Source of the DNA: Salinarimonas sp.
GTDB lineage: Bacteria > Pseudomonadota > Alphaproteobacteria > Rhizobiales > Beijerinckiaceae
Reading direction: 5' to 3'
Length of the DNA stretch: 64,000 bases
Assembly: GCA_020832565.1 (NCBI GenBank)
Contig: JAFIEI010000001.1
Coordinates: forward strand, 186,001 to 250,000
Part shown: in pieces, positions 37,582 through 47,139 of the stretch
Numbering within the stretch: the first letter of the stretch is position 1
How the letters are laid out: each line of letters begins with the position of its first letter
Program-made: the position numbers and the translations under genes
The notes under the pieces: generated by a model
Databases searched by the model: none
What the model was told of the DNA's origin: nothing
What the model saw: only the letters and a program-made list of their open reading frames with translations

Positions 37582-39846
37582 ATGAGCGAACGCGCAAATC
37601 AGAAGCCGCTTTCATGCAAGAGCGCGCTTGAAATGGGGGAGGCGAATGCATCCCTCGCGACCGATAGCCCGGCGCGCATCGAGCCGCTTCTGCCTGCGTC
37701 GACTCCGATATCCGATGCCGAACATGATGCCACGCGCTACCGCACGCTTCTCGCCGCGACCGCCGGCCTGATCTGGCATGCAGGTCCGGATGGCCGAATT
37801 TGCGCGATACCGGTGAGCGGGGATCTCGGCGAGGCGCAATTGCAGGCCATCCACGGCTATGGCTGGTGGGACTTTCTACATGCTGATGATCGCCCGAAAT
37901 TTCTGCTCCGTGCGTTGCGTGCGCGGCGGCGCAGGAGTGCTTTCGAGGGTACCTGGCGCATCAGGGACGCGACGGGTGCATATCGCTGGAATCGAATTCG
38001 TGTCGTCCCCTTGTGCGATACGGAGGGTCGGATCACCGAGTGGGTCGGCAAGGCTTCGGATGACCATGAGCGCTATCTCGCACAGGAGCGGGTCGCGGAA
38101 TCGGAGGCGCGTTTGCGGTTGGCGCTCTCGGCGGCGCGCATGGTTGCTTGGGAGTTCGCCCCCGAAGCGCGCAAGAGCAGCCGCACCGACAATTCCCGCG
38201 TGATCCTCGGCATCGATGCGGATGATTTCGAAAGCTACATCGAGAACATGCATCCGGAGGATCGGCCCGTCTTCCATAATGCGTATGTCGACGGTGGCAG
38301 CATGCGCGTCCCGGAACTGCGCTATCGTCATCCCGACGGTCGCCAATTATGGCTCTCGTCGCGTGGCGTCGAGCGGCGGGACGCGGATGGGCGCCGTCGC
38401 ATCATCGGTGTGACCTACGACATCACCGACCGCAAGGCCGCCGAGGAGGAGATCTGGCGTGCGGCAAATCATGATACGCTCACGGGTCTGCCCAATCGCC
38501 GCTTCTTTCTCGCCACGCTGCGCCAGCATGTCGAAAGCGGCGCGCGTTCCGGCGGCGGAGTAGCCCTGGCGCTCCTCGACTTCCTGGACTTCAAAGCCCT
38601 CGATGCAGCGCTCGGTCACGACGGCGCGGACGCGCTCCTGCAGCGCACCGGTGAGCGGCTGCGCAAGCGGCTCGACCGTGACGATATCGTCGCGAGAATC
38701 GGCGGCGACGAATTCGGGGTCTTCCTCGGCGATATCCCCAATGCCGAGCAGGCTGCAAGCGTTGCGCAGTCACTTGCCGAGGTGTTGGCGGAGGATTTTT
38801 ATCAGGCAGATCACATCCTCGCGGCGCGGGTCTGTGTGGGTATCGCTTGGTCGGCGCGCGAAGAAGCCGAGGGCGAAGCCCTGTTTCGGCAGGCCCAGAA
38901 CGCTCTGCATGCGGCGAAGCAGTCGGCGCGGCGCGGCGGAGCACAGGTCCGGCTCTTCGACGATGACATGGTCGAGGGGGTGACGCGGCGCGCCGGCCTC
39001 GCCGCAGAGATGGTGCCCGCTTTGCGTCGTGGCGAGATCATTCCATTCTACCAGCCCAAGATCGATCTCGATTCCGGGCTGATCTGCGGCTTCGAGGCGC
39101 TGGCGCGCTGGCGCCACCCGCTGCGGGGTGTGCTGACACCGGGGGTTTTCGGCTCGGCCTTCGACATTCCGGAACTCGCGCGCGAAATCGGTCGCACGAT
39201 GGCGTGGCAGGTACTCGACGACCTGCGTGGCTGGATCGACGGGGGGCTTGCGGTCGGACCGGTCGCGCTCAATCTCGCTGCTGTCGATTTCAGTGAGGGC
39301 GGTCTGGCCTGGGCGCTGCCGGACATGTTGGCTGAGCGCGGTGTGCCGGCGCGCTTCTGCGCCGTGGAGGTGACCGAGCGCGTCTTTCTCGGGGAAGGTG
39401 GCGGCGCTGTCGCGGCGGCGCTCGCACATCTCGACCATGCCGGAATTCGCATCGCGCTCGACGATTTCGGGACGGGCTACGCTTCACTGGTGCATCTGAA
39501 GCAATGCCCCGTTTCCGAGATCAAGATCGACCGTTCCTTCATTCAGGATCTCGAAACGGATGCGGAAGATGCCGCGATCGTGGCCGCATTGCTGGGTCTG
39601 GCACGGGCGCTCAGCCTCGACGTCACGGCGGAGGGCGTCGAGACCGAGGCGCAGGCGGCGTTTCTGAGCGACCATCATTGCGAACTGGCGCAGGGTTTTC
39701 TGTTCGCCAAGCCGATGGCGCACGATTGTGCGAGTGCGCTTCTGACGCGGCAGATGTTGGAGCGCAACATATCCGGCAGGCGCCGGCGTGTGCGCGATCC
39801 GAATTCGCCGATCGATCCTCAGCGGCTGTTGGCCGGTCAGGGTTGA
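37582..39846 (+). CDS. PAS-PAS-GGDEF-EAL protein
   Basis: 754 aa; RIGGDEFGVFL; EAL motifs FEALARW, EVTERVF, LDDFGTGYAS, KIDRSF, AEGVET, AQGFLFAKP intact. Confidence 0.93.
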   Translation: MSERANQKPLSCKSALEMGEANASLATDSPARIEPLLPASTPISDAEHDATRYRTLLAATAGLIWHAGPDGRICAIPVSGDLGEAQLQAIHGYGWWDFLHADDRPKFLLRALRARRRRSAFEGTWRIRDATGAYRWNRIRVVPLCDTEGRITEWVGKASDDHERYLAQERVAESEARLRLALSAARMVAWEFAPEARKSSRTDNSRVILGIDADDFESYIENMHPEDRPVFHNAYVDGGSMRVPELRYRHPDGRQLWLSSRGVERRDADGRRRIIGVTYDITDRKAAEEEIWRAANHDTLTGLPNRRFFLATLRQHVESGARSGGGVALALLDFLDFKALDAALGHDGADALLQRTGERLRKRLDRDDIVARIGGDEFGVFLGDIPNAEQAASVAQSLAEVLAEDFYQADHILAARVCVGIAWSAREEAEGEALFRQAQNALHAAKQSARRGGAQVRLFDDDMVEGVTRRAGLAAEMVPALRRGEIIPFYQPKIDLDSGLICGFEALARWRHPLRGVLTPGVFGSAFDIPELAREIGRTMAWQVLDDLRGWIDGGLAVGPVALNLAAVDFSEGGLAWALPDMLAERGVPARFCAVEVTERVFLGEGGGAVAAALAHLDHAGIRIALDDFGTGYASLVHLKQCPVSEIKIDRSFIQDLETDAEDAAIVAALLGLARALSLDVTAEGVETEAQAAFLSDHHCELAQGFLFAKPMAHDCASALLTRQMLERNISGRRRRVRDPNSPIDPQRLLAGQG

Positions 39847-39969
39847 GCATGGCCATGGCCCTCGGGGCGTGCTTCCGGCAATAGCAACAGCGCCATCGCG
39901 GCAGATGCCTGATCATCGTGCGCAGCATCGATTTGGCAGGCGGAGCGGGCGAGCCGCAACTTCGCGGCT

Positions 39970-42900
39970 CTACAGCAGAAACACCTTGTCGTGGGTGCGC
40001 ATGATTTCGCGGGTTGCGAGATAGGCTTCGATCGCCTCGTCGTTGAGGAGCGGCTTGCTGATCAATTCGCCCTGCGCAAAGTCACATTCCGCCCCGGCGA
40101 GGCTGTCGAACTGATCCTGCCGGTCGACGCCCGCGGCGATGACCCCGATTTCCAGATTGTGGGCCATGTCGATGATGGTTCCTGGGATACGCGCGGCTTG
40201 GTCGCGCGTGCCGATCGCCGCGACGAAGGAGCGGTCGATCTTGAGCCGCGAGATCGGAAAGTGCGTCAGATGGGAAAGCGATGTCGCGCCGGTGCCGAAA
40301 TCGTCGAGCGCGATGGACACCCCCAGCGTTGTCAAGGCCGCGAGAGCCTCGCGGACTGTGCGGGCATTGCGGTCGACCAGCGCATTTTCCATGATCTCGA
40401 ATTCGATCCGCTGCGGCGACAGGCCGAAGCGATTCAACATGGCCGCCACGCGCGTCACGAAGCCGTCATCCTTGAGCTGCGTGGCGGTGACGTTCAGAGA
40501 CAGACGTCCGGGGTCGCTGTATCCGGTAATCAGGCGTGCCAGACGTGAAAGTCCGATTTCGAGCAACCTGTCCCCGATTGCGAGAATCTGGCCCGAATCC
40601 TCGGCGATGGCGAGATGATCCCGTGAAAGGAAGACGGGCTCGCTTTCATGGGTGAAGGGCAGCGCCTCGAATCCGGAATGCTCGCCCGTATCGAGGCGGA
40701 TCTGAGGCTGGAACGCCACGGCAAGGCCGCCACCGGACACGGCCTCCTCGATCGCATGGCTGATCTGCTTGCGATGCGCGATGCGCTCGCGCAGTTCCGC
40801 GTCGAACAAGCCCCAGGTGTTCCGGCCCGATTCCTTGGCATGGTAGAGCGCGCTATCGGCATTGCGATAGAGCTCTTCCGCCGTAATGCTCCCCGTATTG
40901 CGGATGGCAATGCCGATGCTCATGGACGGATTGAGCGTGCGCCCATGCAGCTCCAGCGGCTCGCGAATGGCGGTCAGCAGCGTTTCGGCGATGGTGGCGA
41001 TGTCCTCGTGACGGCGCAGGTCTCGCAGCAGGATGGCAAATTCATCCCCGCCGAGCCGCGCCACGAGATCGCCGCAGCGTACGGTCTCGCGCAGGCGCCG
41101 CCCGATCTCGCTGAGCAACGAATCCCCCGCGACATGCCCGAGGCTGTCATTGATCTCCTTGAAGTAGTCGAGATCGAGCAACACGAAGGCGCCGGTTCTG
41201 TCGACCTCGCGCCGATCCTCGGCAAAGTGCTGCAATTGCTCCATCAGAGCCGCGCGGTTGGCCAACCCGGTGAGCGCGTCTTCTCGCGCCTGGCTCAATA
41301 TCCGTGCCTCGTTGGCCATGCGCTCCGTGATGTCGGTCACCGAACAGACCACGCGGGCGCGCGTACCGGATATTTTCTTGAGCGGGGCGGCATTGATCGA
41401 CAGGACACGCTTGCGACCGTTGGGCCAGACGATGGCATGACGTACGTCGTAGACAGGCTCACCGGTCGCCATGACGCGAACGAACGGAAGTTCGGCGGCG
41501 GGGAAGGGGTTACCGTCGAGGTCGGTGATATGCCATTCCGGGGCGTCGAAAGCGCGTCCCTGGACATCAGTATTGACGATACCCAACACCCGTTCCGCCT
41601 CGTCATTGGCGAAGATGATGGCACCGTCCTCGTCAAGCGCGGTAATGGCGGAAACGCTGGTGGCATTGATTTGTGCGAGGAAGTCACGCTCGGCAATCAG
41701 CGCGGCTTCGAGCGCCTTGCGTTCGCTGATATCCTCGACGATCGACCAGATCAACTGACGACCATTCGAATCGTTGATCAACATGCCGTTGATCAGAACC
41801 GGGAAGAGTGAGCCGGATTTGTGGACGCACTCCTTCTCGAACGGTCCGAACCGTCCTGTATGGCGCATGGTCTTGCGCATTGTCCTTTCGGCGGCCTTGT
41901 ACTGTGACGGGGTAAAATCCCAGTAGCTGAGCGCCAGAAACTCTTCGCGCGAGTAGCCCGTCGACAAGAGCAGGGCATCATTGACGTCGACGAAAGCGCC
42001 CGTTTCGAAATCAGTAAGTGCGATCCCGACCGGAGAAAGCTCGAACAGGCCGCGCAGCAGCTGCTCCTGATGCTCCAGTTCCAGTTCGGCCTGCTTGCGC
42101 TCGGTGATGTCGAGATGGGTGCCCGACATGCGTAACGGTTTGCCGCTTTCGTCGCGCGCGGAAACGCGACCGCGATCGAGCACCCAGACCCAGTGACCGT
42201 CCTTGTGCCGCATGCGCACTTCGCATTCGTAGAACTCGGTTTCTCCGCGAAAATGAGCTTCGAGGCATTCGCGCGCGCGCGCATGATCTTCCTGATGGCT
42301 GGTGCGGCGCCAGAATGCGATCGTGGTCGGCAGGATTTCCTCGAGCCGGTAACCGATGATTTCCGCCCAGCGATCATTGTAGGACATGACGTTCGTCGTC
42401 ATGTCCCATTCCCAGGTGCCGACATTGGTGCCTGCGATGATGTCTGCGAGGCGTTGCTCCTGGCGCTTGAGATCGGTGATATCCACGCGCATCCCGACGC
42501 GGCCACCGTCACGGGTCTCTGTTTCGATGATACGCAGCCAGCGTCCGTCCCTGATCGGCTGCTCGACGAGCGAGCGGGGCAGGGCATGCGCGGCGAGGCG
42601 CTCGGCCATCCATTCCTCTTCGCGCCCCTCGGCTTCCGGGAAATTGCCACGTTCCAGGGAAAGGCGCACAAGATCCTCGAAACAAACGCCGAGTTTAACC
42701 GCATCTGCCATGTTCGGATAAAGTTGCCTGTGCTGCTCGTTGAACGCGACGATCCGGTCATTCTCGTCGAAGAGTACGAACCCGTCGGGGAGTGCCTCGA
42801 TGGCATTCTGCAGGCGCTCGCGAGCATCCCGCGCTTCTTCCCGGGCATTGTAGAGTTCGGTGATGTCCTGGAAAGTCCCGAATACGGACACGATCCGCTC

Positions 42901-43569
42901 ACCGTCTCGCTCCGCGCCGCCGGTTGCGCGCCCGTAGCGCTTGTCGCCGGATGCCGTAGAGAAGGCGAGGGTCATGTCGAAAGGTGTGCCGCGCTTCACG
43001 AGTTCGACAATTGCCGCGCGCAGATCCAGGCCGGCTTCGGGATCGAACAGGGCAAGGGCCGTTTCGAAATCGAGCCGGAACGTGTCGGGATTGAGCCCGA
43101 AGATCGCATAGGTATTCTGCGACCAGATCAGCTCTTTCGTCTGCGGGTCGAGCTCCCAGCTGCCGATGCCGGAAATCGCCTCGACCTGGGCCGAATGCGC
43201 GAGCCGCCGCTTCTCGGCAGTGATGTCGCGGATCGACGCATGAATGAGCCCGTCATCGCGCATCTCGGCATACCATTCGAACCAGCGATAGCTTCCGCTG
43301 CGCGCACGGTAGCGATTGGTGAACCGCGCAACGGACTTGTCCGCGAAAAGCCGCGCCGCTGCCTCCCGGGTCGCAGCAATGTCGTCACTATGCAGGAACT
43401 CCGTGAAGCTGCGATCGACGAGTTCGTCGGCGCGCCAACCGAGCAAGCCCTCCCAATCCCCGCGCAACGACACGAAGCGGCCTTCGCAGGTCGCGGTACA
43501 GAGCAGGTCGAAAACGCCCTCGGTCGGATATCGTGGCTCCGGGCGTTGTATGTGGTTGCTATCGGCCAT
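39970..43569 (-). CDS. Multi-PAS GGDEF-EAL protein with degenerate EAL domain
   Basis: 1199 aa; about five PAS domains; RLGGDEFAILL with I-site RCGD; EAL domain has FEALPF, EIMEN, AAGVDR substitutions. Confidence 0.92.
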   Translation of the reverse strand: MADSNHIQRPEPRYPTEGVFDLLCTATCEGRFVSLRGDWEGLLGWRADELVDRSFTEFLHSDDIAATREAAARLFADKSVARFTNRYRARSGSYRWFEWYAEMRDDGLIHASIRDITAEKRRLAHSAQVEAISGIGSWELDPQTKELIWSQNTYAIFGLNPDTFRLDFETALALFDPEAGLDLRAAIVELVKRGTPFDMTLAFSTASGDKRYGRATGGAERDGERIVSVFGTFQDITELYNAREEARDARERLQNAIEALPDGFVLFDENDRIVAFNEQHRQLYPNMADAVKLGVCFEDLVRLSLERGNFPEAEGREEEWMAERLAAHALPRSLVEQPIRDGRWLRIIETETRDGGRVGMRVDITDLKRQEQRLADIIAGTNVGTWEWDMTTNVMSYNDRWAEIIGYRLEEILPTTIAFWRRTSHQEDHARARECLEAHFRGETEFYECEVRMRHKDGHWVWVLDRGRVSARDESGKPLRMSGTHLDITERKQAELELEHQEQLLRGLFELSPVGIALTDFETGAFVDVNDALLLSTGYSREEFLALSYWDFTPSQYKAAERTMRKTMRHTGRFGPFEKECVHKSGSLFPVLINGMLINDSNGRQLIWSIVEDISERKALEAALIAERDFLAQINATSVSAITALDEDGAIIFANDEAERVLGIVNTDVQGRAFDAPEWHITDLDGNPFPAAELPFVRVMATGEPVYDVRHAIVWPNGRKRVLSINAAPLKKISGTRARVVCSVTDITERMANEARILSQAREDALTGLANRAALMEQLQHFAEDRREVDRTGAFVLLDLDYFKEINDSLGHVAGDSLLSEIGRRLRETVRCGDLVARLGGDEFAILLRDLRRHEDIATIAETLLTAIREPLELHGRTLNPSMSIGIAIRNTGSITAEELYRNADSALYHAKESGRNTWGLFDAELRERIAHRKQISHAIEEAVSGGGLAVAFQPQIRLDTGEHSGFEALPFTHESEPVFLSRDHLAIAEDSGQILAIGDRLLEIGLSRLARLITGYSDPGRLSLNVTATQLKDDGFVTRVAAMLNRFGLSPQRIEFEIMENALVDRNARTVREALAALTTLGVSIALDDFGTGATSLSHLTHFPISRLKIDRSFVAAIGTRDQAARIPGTIIDMAHNLEIGVIAAGVDRQDQFDSLAGAECDFAQGELISKPLLNDEAIEAYLATREIMRTHDKVFLL

Positions 43570-43790
43570 CGGCTTTGAATATTTCTCGCGTTTGGTTCAA
43601 GAGCATCCGATTCGTCTGAAAAAGTCTTTAATCGAGACACATCCTTACCTGCTTTTTGTCTGAAATATGAAGTGATAATTGTATTACTGTCGATAAGGCA
43701 ATCTTGTGGTGGGGCTTTTGTTGTTGCCTTGTGCCCGTGCATGGGCTCTCGTATGGGGCGAAGGCCCGCTACGGAGTATCGCTGCGCATC

Positions 43791-44465
43791 ATGACATTCT
43801 CCATCGTCGCCCGTTGTCCGCTGACCGGTCAATTCGGCATCGCCGCCGTCACCGCGCTTCCTGCCGTCGGCAAGCTGGTCACCCACGCTCATCCGGGGGC
43901 GGGCGCTGTGGCGACGCAGGCGCTTCTCAACCCCTATCTCGGGATCGACGGGGTGCGCATGTTGCGCGACGGCGCGGATGCGCAAACGGTGCGCGCGGCG
44001 TTGATCGCGAGCGATCCGTGTATCGAATCACGACAATTCGGTATCGTCGATGCGAATGGGCAGGCCGTGACGCATACCGGGTCGCAAAATCTGGACTGGG
44101 CGGGCGCGGTGACGCGCCCCGGTTTCGCGGTCCAGGGGAACCGGCTGACGGGCGCCGATGTCGTTCACGCCATCGCTGATGCCTTCGCCCGCGAACCCGG
44201 CGACCCGCTGCCGAAGCGACTGATCGAGGCGCTCGAGGCCGGTGCTGCCGCAGGCGGTGATCGCGACGGCGAACGCTCGGCGACGATCTATATCGTGGCG
44301 GACGAGGAATATCCGCTTTGGGATATCAGGGTCGATGAGCACCGCGAGCCCATCGCGGAGTTGCGCCGCCTGCATGACATCTTCGCGCGCGAACTGCTGC
44401 CGCATATCAGGCGCATGCCGAGCCGCAGCGATCCCGCCGGTTCGAGTGACGATTGCATCGTCTGA
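43791..44465 (+). CDS. DUF1028 family (Ntn-hydrolase-like) protein
   Basis: MTFSIVARCPLTGQFGIAAVTALPAVGKLVTHAHPGAGAVATQALLNPYLG...HTGSQNLDWAG. Confidence 0.88.
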   Translation: MTFSIVARCPLTGQFGIAAVTALPAVGKLVTHAHPGAGAVATQALLNPYLGIDGVRMLRDGADAQTVRAALIASDPCIESRQFGIVDANGQAVTHTGSQNLDWAGAVTRPGFAVQGNRLTGADVVHAIADAFAREPGDPLPKRLIEALEAGAAAGGDRDGERSATIYIVADEEYPLWDIRVDEHREPIAELRRLHDIFARELLPHIRRMPSRSDPAGSSDDCIV

Positions 44466-44494
44466 TGCCGCCCGGGGGCGCGCGCCCGGCTTGA

Positions 44495-45262
44495 TCAGGT
44501 GGCGATGAAGGGGCGTACCGCGATGCCCTTGGCGGTGAGCGTGTCGCGCACGGCGCGGGCCATGCCCACGGCTGCGGGATTGTCGCCATGCACGCAGATC
44601 GAATCGATCTGCGCCTTGATCCGACCCCCGGTCACCGTGGTGATCTCGCCATCCTCGATCATCCGCAGGACCCGCGCTGCGGCGAGGTCGGCATCGTGGA
44701 TGACGGCACCCTCGACCTTGCGGCTGGTGAGGTTGCCGGAATCGTCGTAGGTGCGATCGGCGAAGACCTCGCGGGCCATGGGCAGGCCGAGTTTCTCGGC
44801 GGCACGCTCCGTCGCCTGGGTGGGCATCACCATGTAGACGAGAGTGGGGTCGACACCCTTGATGGCGCGACCGATCGCCATGGCGATATCGTCATCGGCC
44901 TGGGAGAGGTTGCCGAGCGCGCCGTGCGGCTTGACGTGGGTGACCGTATGGCCGGCGAGCTTCGCGCAGGCCTGCAGCGCGCCGATCTGATAGGCCATCT
45001 GCTTTTCAAGATCATCCATGGAATGACCGGAAATCACCCGGCGCCCGAAGCCCCAAAGATCGTTGAAGCCGGGATGCGCGCCGATGGCGACGCCCTTCTC
45101 CTTCGCGAGGGCCGCCGTGCGGTGCATGATTCCGGGATCGCCGGCATGCCAGCCGCAGGCGACGTTGGCGGAGGTGACGATGTCGAGCATGGCCTCGTCG
45201 TCGCCCATCTTCCAGGCGCCGAAGCCCTCGCCCATGTCGCAGTTGAGATCGACGCGCATCAC
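44495..45262 (-). CDS. pxpA: 5-oxoprolinase subunit A (LamB/YcsF family)
   Basis: MRVDLNCDMGEGFGAWKMGDDEAMLDIVTSANVACGWHAGDP...HTVTHVKPHGAL. Confidence 0.95.
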   Translation of the reverse strand: MMRVDLNCDMGEGFGAWKMGDDEAMLDIVTSANVACGWHAGDPGIMHRTAALAKEKGVAIGAHPGFNDLWGFGRRVISGHSMDDLEKQMAYQIGALQACAKLAGHTVTHVKPHGALGNLSQADDDIAMAIGRAIKGVDPTLVYMVMPTQATERAAEKLGLPMAREVFADRTYDDSGNLTSRKVEGAVIHDADLAAARVLRMIEDGEITTVTGGRIKAQIDSICVHGDNPAAVGMARAVRDTLTAKGIAVRPFIAT

Positions 45263-46296
45263 GCATTCTCCTCCTGGAAAAAATCAGCCCGGGCATCGAC
45301 CATGCCACCGACGAGATTGAGGGCCAACAGCCTCTCGCTGGTCAGGTCCATCGAACCGGCAGGGATCAGCCGGCCGCGCAGATCGGCGCGCAGGCGGGCG
45401 GCTTCCCGTGCGGCTGTGACTGCTTCCTCACGCGTGACCCCCTGGAAGCGAACGCTGTCGCCGGGGCGCAGTTGCGCGAAACGGGGCAGATCGGCGCTGA
45501 TGATGGTGGCGATCTTGGGATAGCCGCCCGTGGTCTGGCGATCAGCCATGAGCACGATCGGTTCGCCCGATCCGGGGACCTGGATCGCCCCGGTGACGAT
45601 CCCGTCGGAGATGATGTTGAAGCCGTCGGAATGCGCGATCACGGGACCATTCAGGCGATAGCCCATACGGTCTGCCTGGCGTGACAGGGTGTAACTGCTG
45701 TCGAAGAAGGTCGCGAGGCCGGCTTCGCTAAAATGGTCGTCCTGCGGGCCGCGCAGGACGCGGATCGGGCCGCGCGCGGGCTCGAAGGTGTCGGGCAGGG
45801 TGAGATCATCGCCGTCGGGGGCCGCCTTGCGCAATGGCAGAATGTCACCCGCCTGCAGCGCTTTTCCGTCGAGCCCGCCGATCGCAGCGCGGCGATGCAG
45901 CGAGCGGCTGCCGAGCATCGGCGCGACGTCGAGCCCGCCGGCAATGCCGAGCATCGCATACATGCCGTTGCGGGCGGGGCCGATGCTGAATGCATCTCCG
46001 GCGCGTAATGTCACACTCGTCTGCGCGGCGACAGGTTCGCCATCCACGCTGAGCGGCGCATCGGCACCTGCGAGCGCGATGCGAACGACACCTTCCTTCA
46101 CGCGAAACCGCCCGCCGAGACCTGCGAATTCGATGGCGGCTTCGTCAGGATCGTTACCCACGAGCAGATTGGCGAGCGTGAGCGCGTCACGGTCCATCGC
46201 GCCTGCGGGGCCGACGCCGTAGCGTTGCAATCCGTATCGCCCGGCATCCTGGATCGTGGTGGCGGGCCCGCAATCGACGACTTCGATCTCAGCCAT
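45259..46296 (-). CDS. pxpC: 5-oxoprolinase subunit C (biotin-dependent carboxyltransferase-like, KipA family)
   Basis: TIQDAGRYGLQRYGVGPAGAMDRDALTLANLLVGN...SDRMGYRL-like QADRMGYRLNGP, ADRQTTGGYPKIATI. Start at MAEIEVV. Confidence 0.93.
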   Translation of the reverse strand: MAEIEVVDCGPATTIQDAGRYGLQRYGVGPAGAMDRDALTLANLLVGNDPDEAAIEFAGLGGRFRVKEGVVRIALAGADAPLSVDGEPVAAQTSVTLRAGDAFSIGPARNGMYAMLGIAGGLDVAPMLGSRSLHRRAAIGGLDGKALQAGDILPLRKAAPDGDDLTLPDTFEPARGPIRVLRGPQDDHFSEAGLATFFDSSYTLSRQADRMGYRLNGPVIAHSDGFNIISDGIVTGAIQVPGSGEPIVLMADRQTTGGYPKIATIISADLPRFAQLRPGDSVRFQGVTREEAVTAAREAARLRADLRGRLIPAGSMDLTSERLLALNLVGGMVDARADFFQEENA

Positions 46297-47029
46297 GGGT
46301 GTCCTCGCGCGCAATCTCTTCGGCAATCCATTCACCTGCAGCCGCCGCTTCGTCGAGTGCCGCCCAGGCATCCTCGGCAATCGCCTCGAAGACGACTTCG
46401 TCGCCGGCATCAATCAGAAAGGCGGGTTCGCGCGCGGGCATGAAGTTGCGCAGGGGCGTGCGCCCGATCAGGTTCCAGCCCGAAGGCGCTTCGATCGAGG
46501 CGATATTGGCCTGATCACCCCCGATCGCGATCGTTCCCGCCGGCGTGACCTCGCGCGGATCGGTGCGGCGCGGCGTGGCGAGGGAGGGATCGAGCCCGGC
46601 GAGATAACAGAAGCCGGGGGTGAAGCCGAGCATCGCCACGGTATAGACACCCGCCGAGTGCCGCGTGACCACCTCGTCCGGGGTGAGCCCGTGCGCCTTC
46701 GCCAGATCTTCCAGATCCACCCCGTACTCACCGCCATAGACGACGGGGACACGCCAGCGACGCGGGGTCTTCGTGCTCGTTTCCAGATCGCCGAGCAGAT
46801 CACGAACGGCGCGCTCGATTTCCTCGTGATCGGTGATGAGTGGATCGAAATGAACCAGCAGGGCGCGGTAGGTGGGGACCGTTTCCAGCAACCCTTCCGG
46901 CGGTGCGGCAGTGAGCGCGGCGTCGAGATCGAGGGCGAGCGCATTGAGGCGCGGATCGACCACGCGGCCGAACTCGACGCTCAGGGCGGCATCCCCGCAG
47001 GGCAGAAAGGCCGGATCGGTGACTGTCAC
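46289..47029 (-). CDS. pxpB: 5-oxoprolinase subunit B (KipI family)
   Basis: PCGDAALSVEFG...AMLGFTPGFCYLAGLDPSLATPRR...AIGGDQANIASIEAPSGWNLIGRTP. Confidence 0.93.
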   Translation of the reverse strand: MTVTDPAFLPCGDAALSVEFGRVVDPRLNALALDLDAALTAAPPEGLLETVPTYRALLVHFDPLITDHEEIERAVRDLLGDLETSTKTPRRWRVPVVYGGEYGVDLEDLAKAHGLTPDEVVTRHSAGVYTVAMLGFTPGFCYLAGLDPSLATPRRTDPREVTPAGTIAIGGDQANIASIEAPSGWNLIGRTPLRNFMPAREPAFLIDAGDEVVFEAIAEDAWAALDEAAAAGEWIAEEIAREDTHG

Positions 47030-47139
47030 GCGTTCCTCCCGCAGAGATAACTCAGTATCGATTATGCTGACATTTTATCAGCAAATTGTCGATAAGCAAG
47101 CGGTCGAATTGCAGGTCCTCCCCGCCTCCGCTCGGCAGT

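Noticed and set aside
42193-43578. 461-aa plus-strand ORF opposite the multi-PAS protein
   Set aside because: Antisense shadow; no recognisable domains.
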